From Streptomyces sp. AC550_RSS872 (GTDB lineage: Bacteria > Actinomycetota > Actinomycetes > Streptomycetales > Streptomycetaceae), in assembly GCF_019049285.1 (NCBI RefSeq), contig NZ_JAGMUL010000198.1:27357-91356 (forward strand): a stretch of 64,000 bases of DNA, written 5' to 3'. The notes beneath the pieces were generated by a model. It was not told where the DNA came from. It ran no database searches and saw nothing but the letters and a program-made list of their open reading frames with translations. Below are positions 35,451 to 45,761 of this stretch, piece by piece (within the stretch, counting starts at the first letter, position 1; the number at the start of each line of letters is the position of its first letter). The position numbers and the translations under genes were made by a program.

Positions 35451-36620
35451 TCAGAGCCTTGCCCCCTTCAGCGCCATGTGCAGCAGCAGCCGGTCCTCCC
35501 CGTCGTCCAGGTCCAGCCCCGTCAGCTGCTCGACGCGGGAGAGCCGGTAGTACAGGGTCTGGCGGTGGATGCCGAGTTCGGCGGCGGTGCGGGCGGCCTG
35601 GCCGGCGCAGTCGAGGTAGGTCTCGGCGGTGCGGGCGAGTTCACGGTGGGCGGGGGAGAGGAGGAGGGCGACCGCGGGGTCGTGGGTGACCTCCGGAGGG
35701 AGGGACGTCAGGAGGCGGTACGGGCCGATGTGCGCCCACTCGGCGATGGGGCCCAGCCGGGGCTCGGCCAGGGCGGCGCGGGCCGCGGCCGAGGCCTCCT
35801 GCCAGGCGGCGGGCAGTTCGCCGAGGCCCCTGCGGGGCGCGCCGATACCGGCCGCCGAACGCGTCGCCTCGTCCTTCAGCAGCCTCGACGCCGCAGTGCG
35901 GGCCGGCGTCCGCACCTCCGCCGAACGCAGCCGCACCAGCACCGCGAGGCTCTGCCCGTCGGTCCCCCACGGCACCGTGCACAGTGCCGTCGCGTGCGGC
36001 ACCGTACGGACCGACGGGGCGTCGTCGGGGTCGGCCGAAGGCCACGGGGCGACGCAGACCACGGTGTGCGGGCCCTCGCCGCGTGCGCCCAGGGCCGTGC
36101 GCAGCGCCGCCACCGCCATGTCCCCCTGCCAGCCCCGCTCCGCGACCAGCGCGGCCCGCAGTTCCCGGCTCAGATCCGCCCCGTGCTGCACCTCGTCCGC
36201 GAGCAGCGCGCCGATCCGCGCCGTCACCTCCATCGCGGCCGCCAGCTGCTGCTCGGTCGGGCCCGGATCGTCGTCCAGGAGCCAGACGTAGCCGAGCACG
36301 ACCCCCCGATGGCGTACCGGCAGACAGATACGTCCCCGGTACACCCCGGCCTCCGGAGTCGGCGGGATCCGCACCGGGCCCGTCGCGCGCGTGATGCCGA
36401 AGCCCTCGAACCACGTCCGTACGGCCGCGGTGGAGCGGCGGGTCAGGATCGAGCGGGTGCGCACGGGGTCCAGGGCCGACGCGTCGAGCTCGTCCTCACT
36501 GTCGTACGCACCGAAGGCGATCAGCTCGAAGTCCCGGTTCTCCAGGGTCGCCGGCACGCCCAGCAGCTCCGAGATCTCGTCGACCAGCTCCTGGAAGTCA
36601 CCCCTGTATTCGGACGTCAC
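35451..36620 (-). CDS. PucR-type transcriptional regulator (probable proline-catabolism activator)
   Basis: This 389-residue regulator has an N-terminal sensor region with a GAF-like part (YRGRICLPVRHRGVVLGYVW) and a C-terminal PucR helix-turn-helix (TAAELGIHRQTLYYRLSRVE, then QLTGLDL). It is divergent from proline dehydrogenase, the arrangement of PutR-like activators of put genes in Streptomyces, so it likely senses proline and turns on putA-type genes; this is inferred from position. GTG 36620 is chosen because GGGAG lies upstream; a longer frame from ATG 36659 lacks a ribosome-binding site. Confidence 0.87.
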   Translation of the reverse strand: MTSEYRGDFQELVDEISELLGVPATLENRDFELIAFGAYDSEDELDASALDPVRTRSILTRRSTAAVRTWFEGFGITRATGPVRIPPTPEAGVYRGRICLPVRHRGVVLGYVWLLDDDPGPTEQQLAAAMEVTARIGALLADEVQHGADLSRELRAALVAERGWQGDMAVAALRTALGARGEGPHTVVCVAPWPSADPDDAPSVRTVPHATALCTVPWGTDGQSLAVLVRLRSAEVRTPARTAASRLLKDEATRSAAGIGAPRRGLGELPAAWQEASAAARAALAEPRLGPIAEWAHIGPYRLLTSLPPEVTHDPAVALLLSPAHRELARTAETYLDCAGQAARTAAELGIHRQTLYYRLSRVEQLTGLDLDDGEDRLLLHMALKGARL

Positions 36621-36729
36621 CCGGGCATTCTCCCGTATTTCCGCATGCCCTTCATACATCTGTCTGAGATCTGCGGCACGGATGCGTGACAGCTGTCGAT
36701 GGCCGACGATCGGAGGGATCCTTAGGTTT

Positions 36730-36746
36730 CACGGTGGTTCTCCGTG
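36730..36746. promoter_or_regulatory. Inverted repeat in the proline dehydrogenase promoter region
   Basis: CACGG-N7-CCGTG lies 56 bp before the proline dehydrogenase start in the 181-bp divergent gap shared with the PucR-type regulator. It is a candidate activator site, on position only. Confidence 0.35.
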
Positions 36747-36801
36747 CCGTACCCGGATGGTTGGGATTCGGCCGCCTTTCTGCTGTTTGTGGAGGTGCCC
36801 C

Positions 36802-37728
36802 GTGCTGGGTCCCGTGATTCTCGCCGCGTCGCGCAGCGACCGGATGCGACGCCTGATCTCGGCGGCCCCGGTGACCAAGCAGGTCGTCGACCGCTTCATC
36901 CCCGGTGAGACGGTCGACGAGATCGTGCCGATCATCCAGGACCTCACCTCCCGGGGCCTGGAGCTGACGATGGACGTCGTCGGCGAGGACATCACCAGGC
37001 CCGAGCAGGCGGAAGCCGCGCGGGACGCCTATCTGGCGCTCATCGACCGGCTCAAGGAACTGGAGCTGGGCACCAGGGCCGAGATGTCCGTCAAGCTGTC
37101 GATGTTCGGGCAGGCGCTGGACGGCGGCCATGAACTGGCCCTCGCCAACGTCCGGCCGGTCGTCGAGGCCGCCGCCGCCATCGGCACGACGGTCACCCTC
37201 GACGCGGAGGACCACACCACCCTCGACTCGATGTTCGCCATCCACGAGGAGCTGCGGAAGGACTTCCCGCAGACCGGCTGCGTCATCCAGGCCTACCTCT
37301 TCCGCACCGAGGCCGACGCCCGCCGCCTCGCGGAGAACGGCAGCCGCGTACGACTGGTCAAGGGTGCCTACAAGGAGCCCGCCGAGGTCGCCTACCAGCA
37401 GAAACACGAGATCGACAAGGCGTACGTCCGGGTCCTCGGGATTCTCATGGAGGGCGCCGGGTACCCGATGATCGGCTCCCACGACCCGCGCCTGATCGCC
37501 ATCGCCCAGGAACTCGCGCACCGCGTCGGCCGAAAGCTCGACGAGTACGAGTTCCAGATGCTGTACGGGATCAGGAGCGACGAGCACCTGCGGCTCGCAG
37601 CCGAGGGCCACCGGATGCGCGTCTACACGGCCTACGGCACCGACTGGTACGGCTACTTCATGAGGCGCCTCGCGGAGAAGCCCGCCAACCTGCGGTTCTT
37701 CGTACGAAGCATGATCACCAAGGGCTGA
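36802..37728 (+). CDS. Proline dehydrogenase (monofunctional)
   Basis: This FAD enzyme oxidises proline to pyrroline-5-carboxylate and passes electrons to the respiratory chain. The 308-residue protein is the short actinobacterial TIM-barrel type, with RLVKGAYKEPAEVAYQQK, YEFQMLYGIRSD and the C-terminal YGTDWYGYFMRRLAEKPANL (helix with the conserved Arg pair). GTG 36802 follows GGAGG. It is 36 bp upstream of the P5C dehydrogenase gene, forming a two-gene proline utilisation operon. Confidence 0.95.
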   Translation: MLGPVILAASRSDRMRRLISAAPVTKQVVDRFIPGETVDEIVPIIQDLTSRGLELTMDVVGEDITRPEQAEAARDAYLALIDRLKELELGTRAEMSVKLSMFGQALDGGHELALANVRPVVEAAAAIGTTVTLDAEDHTTLDSMFAIHEELRKDFPQTGCVIQAYLFRTEADARRLAENGSRVRLVKGAYKEPAEVAYQQKHEIDKAYVRVLGILMEGAGYPMIGSHDPRLIAIAQELAHRVGRKLDEYEFQMLYGIRSDEHLRLAAEGHRMRVYTAYGTDWYGYFMRRLAEKPANLRFFVRSMITKG

Positions 37729-37764
37729 CCCCGAAACACCGCTCACTAAGGAGTTACGGAAAAC

Positions 37765-39396
<1,632 letters not shown>

Positions 39397-39411
39397 CATC
39401 CAACTGTGCGT

Positions 39412-39444
39412 AAAGGGCCGGGTCTTGAGCGGATCCGGCCCTTT
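39412..39444. terminator. Terminator after P5C dehydrogenase
   Basis: AAAGGGCCGG (39412-39421) pairs perfectly with CCGGCCCTTT (39435-39444) with a 13-base loop. Confidence 0.85.
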
Positions 39445-39464
39445 CGTGTTGCGACAATGCGGTC

Positions 39465-40289
39465 ATGACGGTGACGACGGACGACGGCGTACGGCTGTGG
39501 GCGAGCGCTTCCGGCCGGGGCGAGCCACTGGTGCTGTGCCACGGCGGGCCGGGGCTGTGGGACATGTTCGAGGACGTGGCCGCGATGCTCGGCGACCTGG
39601 CCACGGTGGTGCGCTGGGACCAGCGCGGCTGCGGGCGGTCCGAGCGGTGCGCGGGGCCGTGGACGACCGACCGGTTCGTGGCCGATCTGGACGCCGTACG
39701 ACGGCACTTCGCGCCGCGGCGGACCGCGCTGTTCGGACACTCCTGGGGCGCCCAGCTGGCCCTCGCCTACACGCTGGCCCATCCTGAGCGGGTGAGCCTG
39801 CTGGTGTACGTGGCCGGGACCGGCATCGGCCCGACGTCCGAGTGGCGCCCCGCCTACCAGGAGAACCTCCTCGCGAGACTGGGCGAGGACCCCGAACGCC
39901 TCGCCCGCTGGCGGGAGTTGCCCGCGGGCGACCGGGAAGGCGCGGTGCTCCAGTGGTCCGCGGAGTTCGAGGACCGGGAGCTGGCGCCGGAGCACGCCGC
40001 GCGGATGGCCGACCCGTGGCTCGGCATCAACACCGAGTGCAACACCGCCCTGACCGCGGAGAACCGGCGCGGCCTGGACACCCCCGAGCTGTACGCCGCC
40101 TGCCGGGCTCTCGACGTGCCCGTGCTCATCGTCGACGGCGAGCGCGACATCCGGCCACGCTCGGCGGTCGACTCCCTGGAGAGGGCGCTGCCGAGGGTGG
40201 ACCGGGTGATCCTGCCCGGCGCCGGGCACCTGCCCTGGGTGGAGGATCCGAAGGGCTTCCGGGAGGCGGTGGCGGCCGCGCTGACCTGA
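39465..40289 (+). CDS. Alpha/beta hydrolase, proline iminopeptidase-like
   Basis: This 274-residue cytosolic hydrolase has the oxyanion loop HGGPG (26-30), the WDQRGCGRS turn typical of prolyl iminopeptidase-type enzymes, the nucleophile Ser93 in GHSWGA, the acid in VDGERD and the His in GAGHLPW. A prolyl aminopeptidase would supply free proline to the neighbouring catabolic genes, which fits the position, but other hydrolase activities are possible. It has its own 68-bp upstream gap with the terminator of the preceding operon. Confidence 0.87.
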   Translation: MTVTTDDGVRLWASASGRGEPLVLCHGGPGLWDMFEDVAAMLGDLATVVRWDQRGCGRSERCAGPWTTDRFVADLDAVRRHFAPRRTALFGHSWGAQLALAYTLAHPERVSLLVYVAGTGIGPTSEWRPAYQENLLARLGEDPERLARWRELPAGDREGAVLQWSAEFEDRELAPEHAARMADPWLGINTECNTALTAENRRGLDTPELYAACRALDVPVLIVDGERDIRPRSAVDSLERALPRVDRVILPGAGHLPWVEDPKGFREAVAAALT

Positions 40290-40300
40290 GCGGAGCCGGC

Positions 40301-40507
40301 CTACTCGGCGATCTCCGTCCGCTCCCACCACTCGTACACGGGCAGCGCGCCCTCGGGCGTGTCCGACTGCCGCGATGTCGGCCGGAAGTGCTCGTACCCA
40401 CCGCGGAGCTTGATCTTCACGTCCGGGCCGGGGGACGGGGTCGGGACGATCCGTTCGGGCAGGTCGTCCGGGCCGCCCTCGAGGAACACTTTCGCCGTGT
40501 CGTTCAT
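40301..40507 (-). CDS. DUF5988-like small protein
   Basis: This 68-residue acidic protein contains VFLEGGPDDLPERIV, a Pro-rich turn, and VKIKLRGGYEHF ending YEWWERTEIAE. The pattern is that of short Streptomyces proteins grouped as DUF5988. The ATG at 40507 follows GGTGAGG. No function is known. It converges on the hydrolase gene with 11 bp between. Confidence 0.72.
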   Translation of the reverse strand: MNDTAKVFLEGGPDDLPERIVPTPSPGPDVKIKLRGGYEHFRPTSRQSDTPEGALPVYEWWERTEIAE

Positions 40508-40600
40508 GACCTCACCGTTCCCCTCGCGGTCGCTGTCTGTCCCGTACCGCGCGGAGGATCAGCCGAGTGGGCGATCCGCCGTCGCGCGGATACTGAACGG

Positions 40601-41158
40601 ATGACCACACCCGCTTCCCCCTTCGCGCCCCGCACCGCGCACACCGCAGACCTCACCCCCGCCGAACTGCGCGCCGTCCGCGCCCTGTTGGACGAGGCCT
40701 TCGACGGGGACTTCTCCGAGGAGGACTGGGACCACGGGCTCGGCGGCATGCACGCGCTCGTCCACGACGACGCCGGGCGGCTCGTCGCGCACGGGTCGGT
40801 GGTCATGCGGCGGGTCCGGCACCGGGAGCGCTGGCTGCGGGTCGGGTACGTCGAGGCGGTCGCCGTACGCTCCGACGCGCGCCGGACCGGGCTCGGCGGC
40901 CGGGTGATGGCCGAGCTGGAGCGGGTGATCGACCGGGCCTACGACGCGGGGATGCTGTCCGCGAGCGACGAGGGGGCCGCGCTGTACGCGGCCCGGGGCT
41001 GGCAGGTGTGGCAGGGGCGGGTCTGTGCGCTGGGCCCGGAGGGCGTCGTACATCTGCCGGACGAGGAGGGCACCACGTTCCTGCGGCCCGCGCTCGCCGG
41101 TTCGCTCGACCCGGCGTTCGAGCTGGTCTTCGACTGGCGGGACGGCGACGTGCTCTGA
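40601..41158 (+). CDS. Aminoglycoside 2'-N-acetyltransferase-like GNAT, AAC(2')-I family
   Basis: This 185-residue GNAT enzyme closely follows the AAC(2')-Ic pattern of mycobacteria as I remember it: an N-terminal HTADL, the segment DFSEEDWDHGLGGMHAL, GYVEAVAVR before the acetyl-CoA loop, YAARGW, and the ending DWRDGDV. These enzymes acetylate the 2'-amine of aminoglycosides such as gentamicin and tobramycin; their housekeeping role is unclear. A chromosomal copy in a streptomycete would be intrinsic rather than acquired. ATG 40601 has no strong ribosome-binding site. Activity on antibiotics is inferred from family only. Confidence 0.85.
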   Translation: MTTPASPFAPRTAHTADLTPAELRAVRALLDEAFDGDFSEEDWDHGLGGMHALVHDDAGRLVAHGSVVMRRVRHRERWLRVGYVEAVAVRSDARRTGLGGRVMAELERVIDRAYDAGMLSASDEGAALYAARGWQVWQGRVCALGPEGVVHLPDEEGTTFLRPALAGSLDPAFELVFDWRDGDVL

Positions 41159-41417
41159 CCGGGTGACGGCAAAAGTGCAGGTCAGCGGCGTGTGACCTAC
41201 TCGGCCGTCTCAGATAGTAGGAAGTCCGAGTAATTGTGGAGACAGACGCGTCGTCCTCCCTTAGCTTTGTAGAAGCCGAACGTCTCGCTCGATCAAGCGA
41301 ATGGCGGTCGTGAGCCGGGCCCTGTGCAGGCAACCCCTGCGGCACCGCTCCCCGCCCCATCCGGCGTCTCGTAACCCCTTTTCCGCACTCCCGGATTGTC
41401 GAAGGAGTCGATTTCCC

Positions 41418-41558
41418 ATGGCCGAGACGACCGCCCGCCGCCGAGTCCGTCACCTCTCCCGCACGAGCGAGTCCGACCGCAAGAACGCCGCGGCTGCGTT
41501 GCAGCGCGCGCTTGACCGCAGGGACAACGGGGGCGCCACCGGCCACCAGGCGGCCTGA
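41418..41558 (+). CDS. Small basic protein, unknown function
   Basis: This 46-residue Arg-rich protein (TTARRRVRHLSRTSESDRKN, then AAAALQRALDRRDN) starts at ATG 41418, preceded by GAAGGAG nine bases upstream. A long untranslated region or separate promoter lies in the 259 bp before it, which otherwise contains only the AGGTCA-N8-TGACCT repeat at 41179-41198. Such short basic proteins recur in Streptomyces; DNA or RNA binding is conceivable but unsupported. Confidence 0.6.
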   Translation: MAETTARRRVRHLSRTSESDRKNAAAALQRALDRRDNGGATGHQAA

Positions 41559-41576
41559 AGAACCGCCTCGGGCCGC

Positions 41577-43139
41577 TCAGCCGCGTCGCACCTCGAAGTG
41601 GTCGATCCGCTCGCCCTCCGGCGTCAGCGCCGACACCGTCAGCCGGGGCTTCGTGCCGCTCCGCGCCTCCACCGCGAGGAAGGAGAAGCCCCGGTAGCGC
41701 ACCCGAGACCACTCGACGTTCTCCGCCTTGGTGTCGCGTGACCTGGTCCACCTGAAGGAGTCGACCGACTCCCTCTCGGTGACATGGCCCTCGTAGCTCT
41801 CCTCGACACCGTTCGGAAAGCCGTACAGGTCCTTGCCGCCGCCGCCCGCCGTGACGTACACGATCCCGTCCCGCCTCGGGTCCGTCGCCGCACCGATCGG
41901 CACCGGCTTGCCGACCTCGCCGTTCTTGATGGCGTCGGTGCGCTCGTACACATGGTTGTGCCCGTTGATCACCAGGTCCACCTCGTGCCGGGCGAACAGC
42001 GGCACCCACTCGGCGCGAATGCCTCCGTCGGAGGCGTGCGTCGAGGTCGAGTACGCGCAGTGGTGGAAGTAGACGACCACGAAGTCGACCGAGCCGTCGG
42101 CCCGCAGCTCGCCGAGCCTGCGGTCCAGCCACTTGGTCTGCCGTCCCTCCGAGTAGCCGAAGTTGGCGGGGATCTCGTACGACACGTCGTTCGCGTCCAG
42201 CGCGACCACGCCGACATTGCCGTACGTGAACGCGTACACCCCCGGCGCCGTACGCGGGTCGAAGCCGTTGTCCGGTAGGGAGAAGCGGGCGAGCTGGCCG
42301 CCGTAGCCGTCCGGCGAGTACCACGCCTCCATGTCGTGGTTCCCGGTCGTCACCATCCACGGCACCGACTTCGCCACCGACTCGGTCTGCTTGAGGAACA
42401 CGTCCCACATACCGGCCTGGAACGCGTCCGAGTCCTTGCCCTTGCCGGTCGGGTTCGCGTAGCAGATGTCCCCGGCGTGCAGATGGAAGGCGGGGTCCAG
42501 ACGCAGCAGGGCACGGTCGTTGTCGGCGGCGTGCGTGCCGACGCCCTGGTCGCCGAACGCCGTGAACACGAACCGCTCCGGCGGGGACGCGGGCGCCGTG
42601 CGGAAGGAGGCGATCGTGGCCCTGTTCCCCGGGGACGCCGGATCGAAGCCGTCGTGGCCGACGCCGTAGTAGTACGTCGTGGCAGGCCGTAGCCCGTCCA
42701 GGGCCGCGTGCAGGTAGTACTGCTCGACCGCCGCGCTCACCCCCGCCCTCTCCGGGGTCTTCAGATCGCGCAGCTCCGCCTCGGTCTTCCGGTCCAGCTC
42801 GTCCGGGCGCAGCCCGATCCGCACGTACGGCTTCCGCACCGCGGCCGGCACCTGCCAGGAGATCCGCATCTGGGTCTTCGCATCGGCGCCGAAGGCGAGA
42901 TGGCGGCCGAAGGGAGCGACCGCGGAGCCCGGCACCTTGGTGAGCGTGGACGGGGAGGGCTTCGGCCCTCCGGTGCCGGATCCCGAACCCGAACAGCCCG
43001 TCAGCAGTCCGCTCGCCACCGCGCCCGCCGTCACCAGCGTGCGACGCCGAGTCAGTTTCGTGCGCAGGTACTCGTGCTGCTCGGCCATGCTCATGCGGCG
43101 GGCGAGCTGGGGCGGGATGCCGAAATCCGGGAGGTCCAT
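41577..43139 (-). CDS. Exported purple-acid-phosphatase-like metallophosphoesterase
   Basis: This 520-residue protein has a Tat-type leader (TRRRTLVTAGAVASG) with lipobox LLTGC, an N-terminal fibronectin-III-like domain (about 60-170) and a C-terminal metallophosphatase domain. The five metal-binding blocks of purple acid phosphatases are visible: FGDQG, HAGDICYAN, TTGNHDME, VVYFHHCAY and GHNHVYER. It should hydrolyse phosphate esters outside the cell. ATG 43139 is preferred to an in-frame GTG ten codons upstream. It converges on the small basic gene and is divergent from leuB. Confidence 0.88.
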   Translation of the reverse strand: MDLPDFGIPPQLARRMSMAEQHEYLRTKLTRRRTLVTAGAVASGLLTGCSGSGSGTGGPKPSPSTLTKVPGSAVAPFGRHLAFGADAKTQMRISWQVPAAVRKPYVRIGLRPDELDRKTEAELRDLKTPERAGVSAAVEQYYLHAALDGLRPATTYYYGVGHDGFDPASPGNRATIASFRTAPASPPERFVFTAFGDQGVGTHAADNDRALLRLDPAFHLHAGDICYANPTGKGKDSDAFQAGMWDVFLKQTESVAKSVPWMVTTGNHDMEAWYSPDGYGGQLARFSLPDNGFDPRTAPGVYAFTYGNVGVVALDANDVSYEIPANFGYSEGRQTKWLDRRLGELRADGSVDFVVVYFHHCAYSTSTHASDGGIRAEWVPLFARHEVDLVINGHNHVYERTDAIKNGEVGKPVPIGAATDPRRDGIVYVTAGGGGKDLYGFPNGVEESYEGHVTERESVDSFRWTRSRDTKAENVEWSRVRYRGFSFLAVEARSGTKPRLTVSALTPEGERIDHFEVRRG

Positions 43140-43281
43140 GTCTGAGAAGTTCCCAGCGGACGCCAACACCCGTCACACAGGCGGGTGAACGCCAGTTGAC
43201 GCACAAGAGCCGTCCCCCGACCGGCTGTCCGTATCGCGGACATTGCGTGTCATCCCATGGGACGAGGAGTAGGGTGCCGAC

Positions 43282-44325
43282 ATGTCTCGCAGCCTCAATC
43301 TCGCAGTGATCCCCGGTGACGGCATCGGGCAGGAAGTCGTGGCCGAAGGCCTCAAGGTCCTCTCCGCCGTCCTCCCGCAGGATGTGAAGCTGGAGACCAA
43401 GGAGTACGACTTCGGCGCCAGGCGCTACCACGCCACCGGTGAGACCCTCACCGACGCGGACGTCGACGCCCTGAAGAAGCACGACGCCATCCTGCTGGGC
43501 GCGATCGGAGACCCGTCGGTCCCGTCCGGCGTCCTGGAGCGCGGCTTCCTGCTGAAGCTCCGCTTCCTCTTCGACCACCACGTCAACCTGCGTCCGTCGA
43601 AGCTCCTCCCGGGTGTCGCCACCCCGCTCGCCGGTCAGCCCGAGATCGACTTCATCGTCGTCCGTGAGGGCACCGAGGGCCCGTACACCGGAAACGGCGG
43701 CACCATCCGCAAGGGCACCGAGCACGAGGTCGCCACCGAGGTCTCCGTGAACACGGCCTTCGGTGTCGAGCGCGTGGTCCGTGACGCCTTCGCCCGCGCC
43801 CAGGCCCGGCCGCGCAAGAAGCTCACGCTGGTCCACAAGAACAACGTGCTGGCCTTCGCGGGTCACCTGTGGACGAACATCTTCAACAAGGTGGCAGAGG
43901 AGTTCCCCGAGGTCACCACCGACTACATCCACGTCGACGCCGCCACGATCTACCTGGTCACCGACCCCGGCCGCTTCGACGTGATCGTCACCGACAACCT
44001 CTTCGGCGACATCATCACCGACCTCGCCGCGGCCGTCTCCGGTGGCATCGGCGTCGCCGCGAGCGGGAACATCAACCCGAGCGGCGAGTTCCCCTCGATG
44101 TTCGAGCCGGTCCACGGTTCCGCGCCCGACATCGCCGGCCAGGGCAAGGCCGACCCGACCGCCACGGTCCTGTCCGTCGCCCTGCTCCTGCGCCACCTCG
44201 GCTACGACGCCGAGGCCGCCCGCATCGACGAGGCGGTCTCCGCCGACCTCGCCGAGCGCACCGGCAAGCCCGCCCGCAGCACGTCCGAGATCGGCGACGC
44301 GCTGGCCGTACGAGTAGCCGGCTGA
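43282..44325 (+). CDS. leuB: 3-isopropylmalate dehydrogenase
   Basis: LeuB oxidises and decarboxylates 3-isopropylmalate in leucine synthesis. The 347-residue protein is the actinobacterial type, with substrate loop ERGFLLKLRFLFDHHVNLRP, catalytic Lys in LVHKNNVL, Tyr in GPYTGNGG, and metal-binding Asp residues in DNLFGDIITD. It also acts in the isoleucine branch when citramalate is used, which cimA in this window would feed. ATG 43282 follows GAGGAG. TCCCATGGGA and GTCCG-N5-CGGAC palindromes lie in the 142-bp upstream gap. Confidence 0.95.
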   Translation: MSRSLNLAVIPGDGIGQEVVAEGLKVLSAVLPQDVKLETKEYDFGARRYHATGETLTDADVDALKKHDAILLGAIGDPSVPSGVLERGFLLKLRFLFDHHVNLRPSKLLPGVATPLAGQPEIDFIVVREGTEGPYTGNGGTIRKGTEHEVATEVSVNTAFGVERVVRDAFARAQARPRKKLTLVHKNNVLAFAGHLWTNIFNKVAEEFPEVTTDYIHVDAATIYLVTDPGRFDVIVTDNLFGDIITDLAAAVSGGIGVAASGNINPSGEFPSMFEPVHGSAPDIAGQGKADPTATVLSVALLLRHLGYDAEAARIDEAVSADLAERTGKPARSTSEIGDALAVRVAG

Positions 44326-44346
44326 CGCCCGTCGCGCCACTCGAAC

Positions 44347-44378
44347 GTCCCCCAAGCTCTTAAAAGGAGCAGGGGGAC
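44347..44378. repeat. Dispersed C-rich hairpin repeat
   Basis: GTCCCCC pairs with GGGGGAC around an inner AGCTC/GAGC stem. I recognise this unit as one of the recurrent intergenic hairpins of Streptomyces chromosomes. It precedes the leuB terminator. Confidence 0.5.
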
Positions 44379-44387
44379 CCCCATCGA

Positions 44388-44420
44388 AAGCCGCCGGGTC
44401 ACCGAAGCACCCGGCGGCTT
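44388..44420. terminator. leuB terminator
   Basis: AAGCCGCCGGGT (44388-44399) and ACCCGGCGGCTT (44409-44420) form a perfect 12-bp stem with a nine-base loop. Confidence 0.85.
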
Positions 44421-44525
44421 CCCCATGTCCGCCGTCGGGTGACACCATCGACCCCTGGGTCGCGATGCACGCCGATCACGCCGGATCACACCGAACAGGC
44501 CGATTTCTTCCATGGCTCCCGCTTG

Positions 44526-44531
44526 CGATAA
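44526..44531 (+). promoter_or_regulatory. Candidate -10 element for ilvE
   Basis: GATAAT stands out in GC-rich DNA about 115 bp before the ilvE start; no good -35 is visible. The rest of the 319-bp leuB-ilvE gap holds the two hairpins listed and nothing else recognised. Confidence 0.35.
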
Positions 44532-44644
44532 TCGAACGCGGAGCCGCGGAATCAGGGAATGCTCGGACGTCCTAGCACTGGCCACTGGCAGTACTGGCGT
44601 GAACGCGGCCCGCCACAATCAAAACCGGTGAAGGACATCTACTC

Positions 44645-45733
44645 ATGACGACGCCCACGATCGAGCTCAAGCCCTCCGCCAGCCCGCTCTCCGCCGCCGA
44701 GCGCGAGGCGATACTGGCCAACCCGGGGTTCGGACGCCACTTCACCGACCACATGGTGACGATCAAGTGGACCGAGGGCCGCGGCTGGCACGACGGCGAA
44801 CTCGTGCCGTACGCCCCGCTCTCCCTCGACCCGGCCACCATGGTCCTGCACTACGCGCAGGAGATCTTCGAGGGCCTGAAGGCCTACCGCCAGCCCGACG
44901 GGTCCGTCGCCTCCTTCCGTCCCGAGAAGAACGCGAAGCGCTTCCAGGCGTCGGCCCGCCGGCTCGGCATGCCGGAGCTGCCGGTCGAGACCTTCATCGA
45001 GGCGTGCGACGCGCTGGTGAGCCAGGACGAGGCGTGGGTCCCGGCGCACGGTGGCGAGGAGTCCCTCTACCTGCGGCCGTTCATGTTCGCGACGGAGGTA
45101 GGGCTGGGCGTGAAGCCCGCCAGCGAGTACCTCTTCATCGTCATCGCCTCCCCGGCCGGCGCGTACTTCCCGGGCGGCGTGAAGCCGGTCTCCATCTGGG
45201 TCTCCGAGGACCATGTCCGCGCCGTGCCCGGTGGCATGGGCGACGCCAAGACCGGCGGCAACTACGCCGCGTCCCTGCTGGCCCAGGCCGAGGCCGCCGC
45301 CGAGGGCTGCGCCCAGGTCTGCTACCTGGACGCGGTGGAGCGCAAGTGGGTCGAGGAGCTCGGCGGCATGAACCTGTACTTCGTGTACGGGGACAAGATC
45401 GTCACCCCGTCCCTCACCGGCTCCATCCTGGAGGGCGTCACCCGCGACTCCCTGCTGGCCGTCGCCCGTGACCTCGGCTACGAGGCCGAGGAGGGCCGCG
45501 TCTCCGTCGACCAGTGGCAGCGCGACTCGGAGAACGGCACCCTCACCGAGGTCTTCGCCTGCGGCACGGCCGCCGTCATCACGCCCGTCGGCACCGTCAA
45601 GCGCACCGGCGCGCAGTGGCAGCAGGGCGACGGCGAGCCCGGCGAGGTCACGCTGAAGCTTCGCCGGGCTCTTCTCGACATCCAGCGGGGCACTGCCGTG
45701 GATCAGCACGGGTGGATGCACAAGCTGGGCTGA
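44645..45733 (+). CDS. ilvE: Branched-chain amino-acid aminotransferase
   Basis: IlvE transfers amino groups between glutamate and the keto acids of Val, Leu and Ile, the last step of their synthesis and first of their breakdown. The 362-residue fold-type IV enzyme has the PLP lysine in DAKTGGNYAASL, the phosphate-binding loops (TGSILEGVTRDSLL) and the C-terminal FACGTAAVITPVG. ATG 44645 follows GAAGGA. It is monocistronic and followed by repeat copy C. Confidence 0.96.
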   Translation: MTTPTIELKPSASPLSAAEREAILANPGFGRHFTDHMVTIKWTEGRGWHDGELVPYAPLSLDPATMVLHYAQEIFEGLKAYRQPDGSVASFRPEKNAKRFQASARRLGMPELPVETFIEACDALVSQDEAWVPAHGGEESLYLRPFMFATEVGLGVKPASEYLFIVIASPAGAYFPGGVKPVSIWVSEDHVRAVPGGMGDAKTGGNYAASLLAQAEAAAEGCAQVCYLDAVERKWVEELGGMNLYFVYGDKIVTPSLTGSILEGVTRDSLLAVARDLGYEAEEGRVSVDQWQRDSENGTLTEVFACGTAAVITPVGTVKRTGAQWQQGDGEPGEVTLKLRRALLDIQRGTAVDQHGWMHKLG

Positions 45734-45761
45734 TCTGTGCTCGGCGTTGAGGTCGAGGTCG

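Noticed and set aside
41179..41198. AGGTCA-N8-TGACCT inverted repeat after the AAC(2')-like gene
   Set aside because: Short arms and no clear relation to a promoter or terminator; not listed as a feature.
41293..44448. A 1051-codon open frame on the minus strand across the phosphoesterase and leuB, and similar long frames at 4399-7266 (minus), 36652-39399 (minus), 31144-33849 (plus) and 3254-4768 (minus)
   Set aside because: They are antisense or out-of-frame shadows of well-supported genes in GC-rich DNA; their translations are low-complexity Arg/Gly/Asp-rich with no recognisable domain.
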